A program made the position numbers and the translations under genes. A DNA stretch of 25,087 nt from Candidatus Aenigmatarchaeota archaeon (GTDB lineage Archaea > Aenigmatarchaeota > Aenigmatarchaeia > CG10238-14), in the NCBI GenBank assembly GCA_017610225.1, contig JAFCCM010000027.1:1-25087 (forward strand), written 5' to 3'. Below are positions 5,891-13,685 of this stretch, in pieces; position 1 is the stretch's first letter; every line of letters starts with the position of its first letter. The notes beneath the pieces are model-generated. The model was not told the DNA's origin. It was given only the letters and a program-made list of their open reading frames with translations, and searched no databases.

Positions 5891-6945
5891 TAACCTACTT
5901 TTTGGTCTATCTGAAGATTAGGTAATCTATCTACTTTTTCTAGATTTTTTACGAATTCTTTTTTCTTAATTTTATAATATGCACAAACACCAATCATCGC
6001 AGCATTATCCCCACATAATTTTCTGCTTGGAGTTATAGTATTAACATTTAATTTTTTCATTTCTTTTCTGAATTCTCTTTTTATATAATTATTCGCAATT
6101 ACTCCACCACCCAATAAGACTTGTTTAGGTTTGTATTTTTTTACTACTTTTTTTACTTTTAAAAGAATGGAATCTGACACTGTTTTCTGAAAAGATGCAC
6201 AAAAATCTGGAACAATATTCGTAAAATTTTTATTTAATTCCTCTTTTAGTTTCTTTAGTCTGACAACACATTCTGTTTTTAGGCCAGAGTAACTGAAGTT
6301 GCAATCATTTCTTCTTTGCATTGGTATCGGAAGTTTGAATCTTTCCGGATCACCTTTCTTTGCGAATTCTTCTATTATCGGTCCCCCCGGATATCCAAGC
6401 ATTAATGGTCTTGCCACTTTATCAAACGCTTCTCCAACAGCATCATCTAATGTTTGTCCTAATATTTCATAATCCCCATGATTTTTCATTAAAACCATTT
6501 CAGTATGACCACCAGAGACAAGAACACATAAAACCGGAAACTCAATTTTTTTAAGATTACTGTAATAATTTCCTTTACTATTTTTTGCAAGATTGCTATA
6601 AACATGACCTTCCATATGGTTGACTAAAACAAGAGGCTTTTTGTATTTGATTGATAATTCTTTGACCCTTTTAATCCCGACTTCTAATGCAATAGCAAGA
6701 CCTGGTCCGATTGTTACTGTGAATACGTCTATATCATCTATTTTTACTTTTGCTCTTTTCAATGCTAATTCTATTACTGGGTCGATTCTTTCTTGATGTG
6801 CTCTTTTTGCAATTATTGGTACTACTCCTCTCCATTTTTTGTGTAAATCAACTTGAGAAGAAATTATGTTAGACAATACTCTATCATTTTCACATACAGA
6901 CGCACTTGTCTCATCACATGAAGTGTCTACCGCAAGTATTTTCAT
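5887..6945 (-). CDS. tsaD: tRNA t6A threonylcarbamoyltransferase TsaD, bacterial type
   Basis: TsaD transfers the threonylcarbamoyl group from threonylcarbamoyl-AMP to A37 of ANN-decoding tRNAs. The 352 residues have ASKHA-fold landmarks: MKILAVDTSCDETSA, metal ligands H110 and H114 in VNHMEGHVYSNL, SGGHTEMVL (144-152), GYPGGPIIE, FSYSGLKT, LLGGGVIANN and CGDNAAMIG. DTSCDETSA, SSQVDLHKKWRGVVP and SGGHTE are the bacterial/organellar TsaD (YgjD/Qri7) versions; archaeal Kae1 reads closer to GIEGTAHT and SGGNTQ. No Bud32 kinase is fused. The start at 6945 has AGGTG upstream, and the gene begins 8 nt after the TsaC-TsaE fusion on the same strand. The bacterial affinity suggests acquisition by transfer. 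Confidence 0.93.
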   Translation of the reverse strand: MKILAVDTSCDETSASVCENDRVLSNIISSQVDLHKKWRGVVPIIAKRAHQERIDPVIELALKRAKVKIDDIDVFTVTIGPGLAIALEVGIKRVKELSIKYKKPLVLVNHMEGHVYSNLAKNSKGNYYSNLKKIEFPVLCVLVSGGHTEMVLMKNHGDYEILGQTLDDAVGEAFDKVARPLMLGYPGGPIIEEFAKKGDPERFKLPIPMQRRNDCNFSYSGLKTECVVRLKKLKEELNKNFTNIVPDFCASFQKTVSDSILLKVKKVVKKYKPKQVLLGGGVIANNYIKREFRKEMKKLNVNTITPSRKLCGDNAAMIGVCAYYKIKKKEFVKNLEKVDRLPNLQIDQKVGY

Positions 6946-6953
6946 TTTTTCAC

Positions 6954-8024
6954 CTAGAGTATTTCATTGCTATATTCTATTTTTCTTGTGTTTTTTTCTT
7001 GGTATTCAAATTTAACCCAGATTAATTCTACAGAATCTTTTATTTCACGTAATATTTTTGAAACTTTTTCTGCCCATTCGATTGCGATTATATTTGGTTG
7101 TTTAGTCATATCTTTAAAACCTAAATCAGTAAATTCTTCTTGTTCAAACATCCTGTAAGTGTCCATATGAAAAAATTTGAGATTTTTTTCTTTGACGTCA
7201 TATTCTCTTACTAAGAAGAATGTTGGTGATCGAATGTTTTGTTCTATTCCTAATGATTTGGCTAGACCTTTTGTGAATTGAGTTTTACCTGTTCCTAACT
7301 CTCCCTGCAATGCAAATATTATCGGTTTTTTTCCAATGTTAATATTTTTTATTAATTTATTCGCCAATCTTTTAGTTTCACGTTCAGATTTTGAGATGAA
7401 TGTTTTTGGAGATTTTAAGTTCACATCACCTTCACGTAGGATTTTCATTTCATTTAGTGTCGTATTAATAACAGTAGAAGGTTTGTTTTTTTGTAGTTTA
7501 CCTGCGTCTATAATTAAATCAATTAAATTTTGTTGTTTTTTTGATGTATTGTCTAGGATGTTTTTTACCGTGTATGGAGTTTTCTTATATGATGCATTTG
7601 CTGATGTTGCTGTTATTGGTTTTCCGAATTTTTTGATTAATTTAAGGATTAAGGGATATTTTGGGATTCTTATACCTAAAGTCTCATCATCTGCCTCTAC
7701 TTTTTTTACAACTTTTCCTTTACTTTTTGAAACTACTGTTATTGGACCTGGAAGATAATTATCATAGATATTCTCGGCGATTTCATTCATTTCAACATAT
7801 TCTTTCGCCATTTCCTTATCAGAGACAGCAACAGATATTGCCTTTCCCTCTCGTTTTTTCTTATAGTCTAGTAGTTTCTCTACTGCTTTCTGGTTTGTCG
7901 GATCTGCAGCTATTCCGTAACAAGTCTCTGTAGGATAAACGACCAATCCACCAGAGTTAAGAGTATCAATACACCTGTCAATAACCTCTTCTTGGTTGGT
8001 ATCAGATATTTTAATTATATCCAT
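6954..8024 (-). CDS. TsaC-TsaE fusion, t6A biosynthesis
   Basis: Two domains lie in one 356-residue chain. Residues 1-200 are YrdC/TsaC: VVYPTETCYGIAAD, KKKREGKAIS, LPGPITVV, GIRIPKYPL, ITATSANAS, STVIN and ILREGD. This domain makes threonylcarbamoyl-AMP from Thr, bicarbonate and ATP. Residues about 208-345 are TsaE: SERETKRLANKL, Walker A GELGTGKT (241-248), SPTFFLVREY, FHMDTYRM (D288) and IAIEWAEKV. TsaE is the P-loop ATPase that regulates the bacterial TsaB-TsaD complex and is not part of archaeal KEOPS. GAGGT precedes the start. The gene lies 20 nt after the HTH gene and 8 nt before tsaD, giving two successive pathway steps plus the ATPase in one operon. Confidence 0.93.
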   Translation of the reverse strand: MDIIKISDTNQEEVIDRCIDTLNSGGLVVYPTETCYGIAADPTNQKAVEKLLDYKKKREGKAISVAVSDKEMAKEYVEMNEIAENIYDNYLPGPITVVSKSKGKVVKKVEADDETLGIRIPKYPLILKLIKKFGKPITATSANASYKKTPYTVKNILDNTSKKQQNLIDLIIDAGKLQKNKPSTVINTTLNEMKILREGDVNLKSPKTFISKSERETKRLANKLIKNINIGKKPIIFALQGELGTGKTQFTKGLAKSLGIEQNIRSPTFFLVREYDVKEKNLKFFHMDTYRMFEQEEFTDLGFKDMTKQPNIIAIEWAEKVSKILREIKDSVELIWVKFEYQEKNTRKIEYSNEIL

Positions 8025-8044
8025 TTTCAGAACCTCGGTGATTA

Positions 8045-8368
8045 TTAACTAAAAACTTCATGATTTAGCCTGCTTGACAAATAACTCTTTTTGACCAATT
8101 CTTCTAATGTTAGGTTTTCTAACCCTGATTTTAATCGAATAAGGTAGACTTGAAGTCGGAAGGATTCGAAGCTAGAACCTTTTTTAATATCCAAAAAACC
8201 ATTTAGGCGTTTAACAGAACGGGAAACTGCCATTGGATTTATACTAAGAGTTCTAGAGATTTCTCTAACAGATAATCTAGCATCTGGTGTTTTCGATAGT
8301 TCTTTTAGAACTTTTAACACCATTAAATCATATTCTCTCTGTTTTTTAGCTGGTTTTTTCTTTCTCAT
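8045..8368 (-). CDS. Small winged-helix transcription regulator
   Basis: From ATG 8368 the protein has 107 residues; a TTG at 8374 would add two. A basic N-terminus (RKKKPAKKQRE) precedes an HTH with helices at YDLMVLKVLKEL, VREISRTLSI and MAVSRSVKRL, followed by a wing-like GFLDIKKGSSFESFRLQVYLIRL. It resembles MarR/ArsR-like winged helices but I cannot name a family. It is the first gene of the tsaCE-tsaD operon, 20 nt upstream of tsaCE. It may control that operon or simply share its transcript. A TATA-like ATTTATAATCC lies upstream on the minus strand near 8408-8420. Confidence 0.7.
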   Translation of the reverse strand: MRKKKPAKKQREYDLMVLKVLKELSKTPDARLSVREISRTLSINPMAVSRSVKRLNGFLDIKKGSSFESFRLQVYLIRLKSGLENLTLEELVKKSYLSSRLNHEVFS

Positions 8369-8456
8369 ATACAACTCTCACTCTCTTCGTGATACGACTG
8401 TAACGGATTATAAATTGTTGGTTAGAATTTAAATCTTTAATTTTACTACTATCTTT

Positions 8457-8963
8457 ATGATTGGTGAAGATTCAATACATTCAAGGAGACTGTTAGTATA
8501 TAATGGATTCCCGATAAAGGTGTATCCCTTTTCAAAAGATTTTGAAACTGTTTATGGTTCAATGGAAGAAGCAATGAGTCACTTATCGGCTATAATTTCA
8601 GGAGACCCATGTATACTAAGAAGTCCTACTACAGGTAATTCATTTTCATATGGGATATCATTTCCATGGGGATATATGGAAAATGGTGTTCCAGTTAGAA
8701 AGGTTGATTTTTATGGTTTTGAATTTGATGGACCATGGGACGAATGTAATCCAGAGTGGTTCCCTTTTGCATTTAAAGATGGCCTTATTTGGCCATGCAC
8801 TTCAATGGGATGTGGAACAGGGTTAATTATACTGGGAAGAGAAGAGAGTCTTAGAAGACAAATAGTAGAAGAAGGAAGAGAATTATCACATTATTTACAG
8901 GAATGGCCAGATATTGGAGAATTAGGTCCTGTCGAACCAGAAATTGTAAATATAGAAAAATAG
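8457..8963 (+). CDS. Orphan hypothetical protein rich in aromatic residues
   Basis: I do not recognise this 168-residue protein. It is rich in Trp, Phe, Tyr, Gly and Pro, with blocks such as SFSYGISFPWGYMENGVPV, DFYGFEFDGPWDE, EWFPFAFKDGLIWPC and TSMGCGTGLIILG. It has four Cys, an acidic C-terminal tail and no signal peptide or membrane helix. It looks like a soluble, mostly beta globular domain. TTTAAAT at 8428-8434 lies about 26 bp before ATG 8457, so a leaderless transcript is likely. It is divergent from the HTH/t6A operon and ends 1 nt from the convergent B3/B4-domain gene. The clear promoter and clean frame support a real gene. Confidence 0.7.
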   Translation: MIGEDSIHSRRLLVYNGFPIKVYPFSKDFETVYGSMEEAMSHLSAIISGDPCILRSPTTGNSFSYGISFPWGYMENGVPVRKVDFYGFEFDGPWDECNPEWFPFAFKDGLIWPCTSMGCGTGLIILGREESLRRQIVEEGRELSHYLQEWPDIGELGPVEPEIVNIEK

Positions 8964-8964
8964 G

Positions 8965-9666
8965 TTAGAATTCCCAAGAAGAATCGTTTTTACTCAGGAT
9001 CTTTGTTATAACCTCTCCATTACAGAATTTTTGAACTAACCCACACAATTCTTGAATAATTTTTTGAATTTCTTCTCTCGTAACTGGTGGTAATCCTTCT
9101 ACAACCAAAGTAAGATTCTTAGTATTTTCATCCATCTTGGACTTATCACACTCTCTCCAATTCCATCTTCTGCATAAAACTTCTTCTTCATCAACATAGA
9201 TAACTTCTCCTGGTTTTGGGTTCTTGATCTCTTGAGAATTTAGCTCAATAAATTTTTCATTACCTTCAGCAAACTTTAGCGTAATATCTCCTTCAACTTT
9301 GTCTATATCATCCCCACCGACCGGAACTATATGTTTGATTGAGATGTAATTGTATATATCCACGATTTTGTTGATGTGTTTTAATTGGGTTCCATTCAGG
9401 ATCATTCTATAGAGATTTTCTACAGAACACTTGTATTTCTTTGGTTTTGCTCCAAAAGATGAATAAGCTTTTCTCCAAGATTCGATCTTTGGGATTTGTG
9501 ATAATGTTTCAGTACTAAAATTATCTCTTATATATTTCTCCTTGTTTTGAATCATTACCATAACTTCTTCGTTTTCCTCTATATTTTCGATTCTTTTTGC
9601 TAAAACTATACCTATGTTTAAACCAGGGAACTTCTCAAAAATTTCTTGTGATATTTTGAATTTCAT
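8965..9666 (-). CDS. B3/B4 tRNA-binding-domain protein (PheT-like)
   Basis: The protein has 233 residues from ATG 9666. I prefer this to the GTG at 9675 because GGGTGG sits just upstream of the ATG and MKFKISQEIFEKFPGLNIGIV matches the usual family start. Residues from about 60 on follow the B3/B4 fold of the phenylalanyl-tRNA synthetase beta subunit: WRKAYSSFGAKPKKYKCSVE, IVDIYNYISIKHIVPVGGDD, GDITLKFAEG, PKPGEVIYVDEEEVLCRRWN and LVVEGLPPVT. Stand-alone members have no synthetase body, and an editing or amino-acid-binding role has been considered. It is not in an operon with a synthetase. The family is well supported, the function is not. Confidence 0.85.
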   Translation of the reverse strand: MKFKISQEIFEKFPGLNIGIVLAKRIENIEENEEVMVMIQNKEKYIRDNFSTETLSQIPKIESWRKAYSSFGAKPKKYKCSVENLYRMILNGTQLKHINKIVDIYNYISIKHIVPVGGDDIDKVEGDITLKFAEGNEKFIELNSQEIKNPKPGEVIYVDEEEVLCRRWNWRECDKSKMDENTKNLTLVVEGLPPVTREEIQKIIQELCGLVQKFCNGEVITKILSKNDSSWEF

Positions 9667-9772
9667 TCTTTCCACCCATTAAATAATTTCTTTAGGTCCT
9701 AGGATTAAATATTTTCCCCTCAGATTAAACTTAAAAAGTTTCAATTCTATAAATAATACCTAAGTGTTTCTT

Positions 9773-10324
9773 ATGAGGAAATGTACATACTGTAGAAGCA
9801 AAATGAAAGACAAATGGAATTATTGCCCTACTTGTGGCACTCAAGTTAACAAACAGATTAGTATGTTTAGTCTCATTAAAAAGCAGATGGATATTATGAG
9901 GAATCTAGTCGGTAGAACAGATGAATATGAACCAAGAATACAAGAACCAAGAAACGCTATAACCATTCAGATCAATAGCAGAGGAATGAGAGAGCCAAGA
10001 GTCCAAGTTTTCCCAAAACCAATTCCTTCCAGAGAAGGTCAACCTTATACTGTTAGAAAACCAATCCAGAGAAAAATGCCTGGAACTGTTGTAGAACCTG
10101 AAGTCAAAGTGAAAAGACTTGTTAGAGAGATGTTGTTTACTATCCCGTTGCCAAATGTCAAGTCAGGGCAAGATGTTGAATTGAAAATACTTCCAGACTC
10201 TGTTGAAATTAAAGCGAAAAAAAAAAAAAAAGGTTATTTTAAGATTCTAAATATTCCTAAAAATTATAAGTTAGTTGAGAAGAGTTTGAATGATGGAAAT
10301 TTGAATTTGAAGTTTGCTATCTGA
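9773..10324 (+). CDS. Zinc-ribbon protein with C-terminal Hsp20/CS-like domain
   Basis: From ATG 9773 the protein has 183 residues. CTATAAATA near 9748-9756 places transcription start almost on this ATG, so I reject the GTG at 9764. The N-terminus is a zinc ribbon (C4-x2-C7, C18-PT-C21). A Pro/Arg-rich, probably disordered linker covers about 50-110. The C-terminal 65 or so residues resemble an alpha-crystallin/CS beta sandwich: REMLFTIPLPNVKSGQDVEL, LPDSVEIKAK, YFKILNIP and LNDGNLNLKFAI. This may be an adaptor or co-chaperone. A run of 15 A at 10217-10231 encodes five consecutive Lys, a place prone to polymerase slippage or sequencing error. hel308 follows after 34 nt. Confidence 0.75.
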   Translation: MRKCTYCRSKMKDKWNYCPTCGTQVNKQISMFSLIKKQMDIMRNLVGRTDEYEPRIQEPRNAITIQINSRGMREPRVQVFPKPIPSREGQPYTVRKPIQRKMPGTVVEPEVKVKRLVREMLFTIPLPNVKSGQDVELKILPDSVEIKAKKKKKGYFKILNIPKNYKLVEKSLNDGNLNLKFAI

Positions 10325-10358
10325 ATTGATTTAATTCTTCAAACCAATAATCAACAAC

Positions 10359-12539
10359 ATGAAAATAGACTTACTCAAAGATTATGATATTCCTGAAGAA
10401 TTCATAGAAAAGTTTAGACAACAGAATATTACAAAACTAAATGAACCTCAAGTCAAATCATTAAAAAATGGTCTATTGGATTTCAAGAGTCAGATTATAT
10501 CTGCACCTACTGCTTCTGGAAAAACCCTTATCGCAACATTAGCAGCAATAAAAAAACTAAAGACAGAAGGATCAAAAGTAATCTATCTTGTCCCGCTCGT
10601 GGCGTTAGCTGGAGAAAAATGGAAATATTACAAACAATTATTTCAAGGAACAGGATTTCGAGTAGCAATATCCACTGGTGATTTTGATTCAACTAGCCAA
10701 TGGTTATCAAATTATGATTTGATTATTCTCACTACAGAGAAATGTGATTCTTTGATGAGACATGAAACACCTTGGATCAAAGATATTGGATTAATTGTTG
10801 TTGATGAAATTCATCTTCTTAATGATCCGTCACGAGGCCCTACTCTCGAGATTACTTTAACAAGACTTCGGGAGACTGTCCCAAATGCACAAATTCTTGG
10901 TTTATCTGCAACAATTAGCAACGTGGATGAAATTGCCAAATGGCTTGACGCTAAATCAGTTAAATCTGATTATCGTTCTGTTCAACTTCATGAGGGAATT
11001 TATTTTAACAATAAGTTACAATTTTTTGGAAAAGATGATTATGATCTTAACGAAAAACTTTCAACCGAACAAAGTATTCTTGACAGTACAATTAAATTAA
11101 GAAAACAATCTTTGTATTTTGTTTCTACTCGTCGGAATGCAGAATCGCTTGCAGAAAAATTAGGAAAATTTAACCGAACATTCTTGGGAAAAAATGAAAA
11201 ACAAGAATTAATGAAATTATCAGATCAAATTTTAAACATTTTAGAATCACCAACAAGACAATGTAAGAGGTTATCTGGTTGTATAAAAAATGGTATAGCG
11301 TTTCATCATGCTGGTCTCCTTGGTAAACAAAAAGGACTGATTGAAGATAATTTCAGGAATGGTTTGATAAAATCAATTTGTGCTACCCCCACTTTGGCGA
11401 TGGGTGTAAATTTACCAGCATTTCGTGTAATCATTCGGGACATCAAAAGATATTATGGTGGATATGGGATGAGATATATTCCTGTATTAGAATACAAACA
11501 ATTTGTCGGTAGAGCAGGTAGACCAGAGTATGACGATTTTGGTGAATCAATCTTGGTTGCAAAAAATGAAACCGATGCTCATAAGTTAACAGAGACTTAC
11601 ATACTTGGTGAACCAGAAGATGTTTATTCTAAATTATCTTTGGAACCAGTGTTACGAATGCACACTCTTGCTTTGATTGCGTCAGGTTTTTTAGATTCAC
11701 GAAAAGGATTGATGAATTTTTTCAAAAAAACTTTTTATGCTTACCAGTATGGTGAAATAACTGATATTGAAACTAAACTTGACAAGATTCTTGATATGTT
11801 AATTAATTTTAAATTTCTCCAACCAAAAAAAGACAAAATAATCCCAACAACAATTGGTAAAAGAGTTTCAGAATTATACCTTGATCCCATCACTGCTTAT
11901 CATTTTATCAAATCACTTAAACAAAACAACGAATCTACTCCAGATTTCACACTGATTCATATGATTTCTGATACACTTGAGATGAGACCATTACTTACAG
12001 TTAGGCAAGGAGATTATGACGAGATAGATGATAAAATAACAAAATCAGTTTTTCTTGAAAAAGTCCCAGAGGAATGGGATTTAGATTATGATAACTTTAT
12101 GAAAAGTGTAAAGACTGCTATGTTGTTTGAATCATGGATTAAAGAAAAAACAGAAGATCAATTACTCTCACAGTTCCGAGTTGCGCCAGGAGAATTATAT
12201 ACAAGACTAAGAAATGCAGATTGGTTACTATATTCGATTAATGAATTAGGATTATTATTAGGAATGAAAAAAGTTTTGGGAAAAATCCGTAAGTTACGAG
12301 TAAGAATGAAATATGGTGTGAAAGAAGAGTTGTTGCCTTTGGTTAGGTTAGAGCAGATTGGTAGAATAAGAGCAAGAAAATTGTTCGGTCATAATCTTAA
12401 GACAGTATCTGATTTACGACAAGTACCAATAACAAGTTTGTTAAAAGTTGTAGGACCAAAAGTTGCTAACATGATTAAAAAACAATTAGGAGAAAAACAT
12501 GGAGATGTGAAAGAAGAGAAACAGATGACTTTGAGTTAA
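10359..12539 (+). CDS. hel308: Hel308-family superfamily 2 DNA helicase
   Basis: This 726-residue Ski2-like 3'-5' helicase is thought to unwind lagging-strand or forked DNA at stalled replication forks. Visible motifs are Q-motif LNEPQ (27-31), I APTASGKT (49-56), II DEIH (149-152), III SAT (183-185), HHAGLL (316-321) and VI QFVGRAGRPEYD (381-392). A winged-helix and ratchet region follows, and the C-terminus has a helix-hairpin-helix-like segment (GRIRARKLFGHNLKTVSDL, LLKVVGPKVANMI). The length is normal. Its 3' end overlaps by 4 nt the stop of a small convergent ORF on the other strand. Confidence 0.95.
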   Translation: MKIDLLKDYDIPEEFIEKFRQQNITKLNEPQVKSLKNGLLDFKSQIISAPTASGKTLIATLAAIKKLKTEGSKVIYLVPLVALAGEKWKYYKQLFQGTGFRVAISTGDFDSTSQWLSNYDLIILTTEKCDSLMRHETPWIKDIGLIVVDEIHLLNDPSRGPTLEITLTRLRETVPNAQILGLSATISNVDEIAKWLDAKSVKSDYRSVQLHEGIYFNNKLQFFGKDDYDLNEKLSTEQSILDSTIKLRKQSLYFVSTRRNAESLAEKLGKFNRTFLGKNEKQELMKLSDQILNILESPTRQCKRLSGCIKNGIAFHHAGLLGKQKGLIEDNFRNGLIKSICATPTLAMGVNLPAFRVIIRDIKRYYGGYGMRYIPVLEYKQFVGRAGRPEYDDFGESILVAKNETDAHKLTETYILGEPEDVYSKLSLEPVLRMHTLALIASGFLDSRKGLMNFFKKTFYAYQYGEITDIETKLDKILDMLINFKFLQPKKDKIIPTTIGKRVSELYLDPITAYHFIKSLKQNNESTPDFTLIHMISDTLEMRPLLTVRQGDYDEIDDKITKSVFLEKVPEEWDLDYDNFMKSVKTAMLFESWIKEKTEDQLLSQFRVAPGELYTRLRNADWLLYSINELGLLLGMKKVLGKIRKLRVRMKYGVKEELLPLVRLEQIGRIRARKLFGHNLKTVSDLRQVPITSLLKVVGPKVANMIKKQLGEKHGDVKEEKQMTLS

Positions 12540-12691
12540 AAAATATCATATTTTTTAACTAATTTCCAGGCGAACATAAATACCAGCCCACCAATTCCCC
12601 ACAGTGGTATAGTCCAAAATGAAGTTGTAAGTAGTATAGAATTTGGATAAACCCACAAAAATTTTCTTACTTTTTCCCAAAACTTAACCAA
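12536..12691 (-). CDS. Small membrane protein ORF with TTG start (51 codons)
   Basis: The stretch between hel308 and the methyltransferase gene is open on the minus strand and reads like a membrane protein. An amphipathic KFWEKVRKFLWVYP is followed by one or two hydrophobic segments (SILLTTSFWTIPLWGIGG, LVFMFAW) and a basic end KLVKKYDIF. The stop overlaps the hel308 stop by 4 nt and the 5' part overlaps the methyltransferase 3' end by 25 nt. No ATG or GTG is in frame; TTG at 12691 is the best start. The composition is unlike random AT-rich DNA, but I recognise no family. It could instead be a relic. Confidence 0.4.
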   Translation of the reverse strand: MVKFWEKVRKFLWVYPNSILLTTSFWTIPLWGIGGLVFMFAWKLVKKYDIF

Positions 12692-13239
12692 CCAGTATGC
12701 ATCAATCCTTGAGATTTTGGTCTTGTGAATCCATAATTACTCTGCCATTCACGGATAATATTTTCCATACAGTTACAATTTTTGAAACCAGATTTTTTCA
12801 TTTCTTCAAGGACTTTTGTCACCTGTTCTACATGAGGAGAATAAACAACTAACCACCCATCATCACTCAATTTTTTGTAAGCTTCAGGAACAACTTTTTC
12901 ACAATCTTTCATATCAAGTGTTATTAAATCAAGATTATCTTCATCTATTCCATCAAGAATATCTTTGTTCTTAACTTCAATATTTTTCAATCCAGTTTTT
13001 TCAATATTTTTTTCAACAGATTCTGCAAATTCTTTTCTTTTTTCATATGTGACTATTTTCCCATTTGGACAATACCATGCTAGAAATATTGCTAGAAAAC
13101 CAGAACCAGAACCAGCGTCAACTATTTTTGCATCTGTTGGGATTCCAGTATAAGCTAGAATTAATGATGAATCTTTTGGTGTAATTACTTGTGGTAGCCT
13201 TTTGAGTTCTTTCAGTATTTCGTTTAGATTTTTTTTCAT
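12667..13239 (-). CDS. TrmI-like tRNA (adenine-58-N1) methyltransferase, short form
   Basis: The 190 residues carry a class I SAM fold. RLPQVITPKDSSLILAYTGI is the TrmI/Gcd14 entry, IVDAGSGSGFLAIFLA is motif I, IVTYEKRKEFAESVEKNI follows, and NLDLITLDM is motif IV. WLVVYSPHVEQVTKVLEEM, REW and a C-terminal GLMHTGWLSF complete the match. Archaeal TrmI makes m1A at tRNA position 57/58 and usually has about 250 residues with an N-terminal beta domain. That domain is absent here, so the protein may have lost it or be a CbiT-like relative. A TATA-like AATTTAAATC on the minus strand near 13268-13277 is a plausible promoter. Confidence 0.75.
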   Translation of the reverse strand: MKKNLNEILKELKRLPQVITPKDSSLILAYTGIPTDAKIVDAGSGSGFLAIFLAWYCPNGKIVTYEKRKEFAESVEKNIEKTGLKNIEVKNKDILDGIDEDNLDLITLDMKDCEKVVPEAYKKLSDDGWLVVYSPHVEQVTKVLEEMKKSGFKNCNCMENIIREWQSNYGFTRPKSQGLMHTGWLSFGKK

Positions 13240-13389
13240 GTTAACACTTTGTAAGAATTAGTAATAAGATTTAAATTACTTTCCTGACATCAAAAATAAT
13301 TTCTAGATAAAAAATATATTCTTTCAGATATACATAAATATAGAGTGGTATAAATCAAAAAAATTTCGGTTGATAAATTAGCTAGTACA

Positions 13390-13674
13390 TTGAAAAATCC
13401 TTGGTCTCCACTAGATGTAGCTGAATTTAACGATTCAATAATTAGAATAGCAAAAATTGAAGGGAAGTTTAAATGGCACAAACACGATAATGGTGATGAA
13501 ATTTTTTACGTTCTAGATGGTGAATTTACATTACAAACCAAAGAACGAAATTTTGATCTCAAAAAGAATGAGTGTATAGTAGTCCCAAGAGGTATTTTAC
13601 ATTGTCCAAAATCAGATTCGTCAGCAACCATTTTGTTAATGGAGTTAAAAGATACTAAACAATATGGAGATTGA
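13390..13674 (+). CDS. Small cupin-domain protein
   Basis: This 94-residue single-domain cupin has motif 1 FKWHKHDNGDEIFYVLDGEF (metal ligands His-His-Glu) and motif 2 IVVPRGILHCP (His ligand). The IIRIAKIEGKFKWHKH lead-in resembles small mannose-6-phosphate-isomerase-like cupins. Reaction and substrate cannot be inferred. No ATG is available: the frame opens after a TAA at 13351, and TTG 13390 is the first conventional start. An ATT at 13363, close to the transcription start predicted from a TATA-like element near 13331-13341, would give a fuller N-terminus (SVDKLASTLKNPW). The true start is therefore uncertain. Confidence 0.8.
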   Translation: MKNPWSPLDVAEFNDSIIRIAKIEGKFKWHKHDNGDEIFYVLDGEFTLQTKERNFDLKKNECIVVPRGILHCPKSDSSATILLMELKDTKQYGD

Positions 13675-13685
13675 ATATACAATAG

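Noticed and set aside
5887..6945. Reading TsaD as archaeal Kae1
   Set aside because: Signature segments match the bacterial/organellar type, and the operon partner contains TsaE, which KEOPS does not use.
7336..7758. Plus-strand open frame inside the TsaC-TsaE gene
   Set aside because: Phe/Leu/Ser-rich mirror of an AT-rich coding strand, whereas the minus-strand frame has unambiguous TsaC and TsaE motifs.
13290..13481. Minus-strand ORF overlapping the cupin gene
   Set aside because: The plus-strand cupin motifs are clear. The minus frame has no family features and no promoter.
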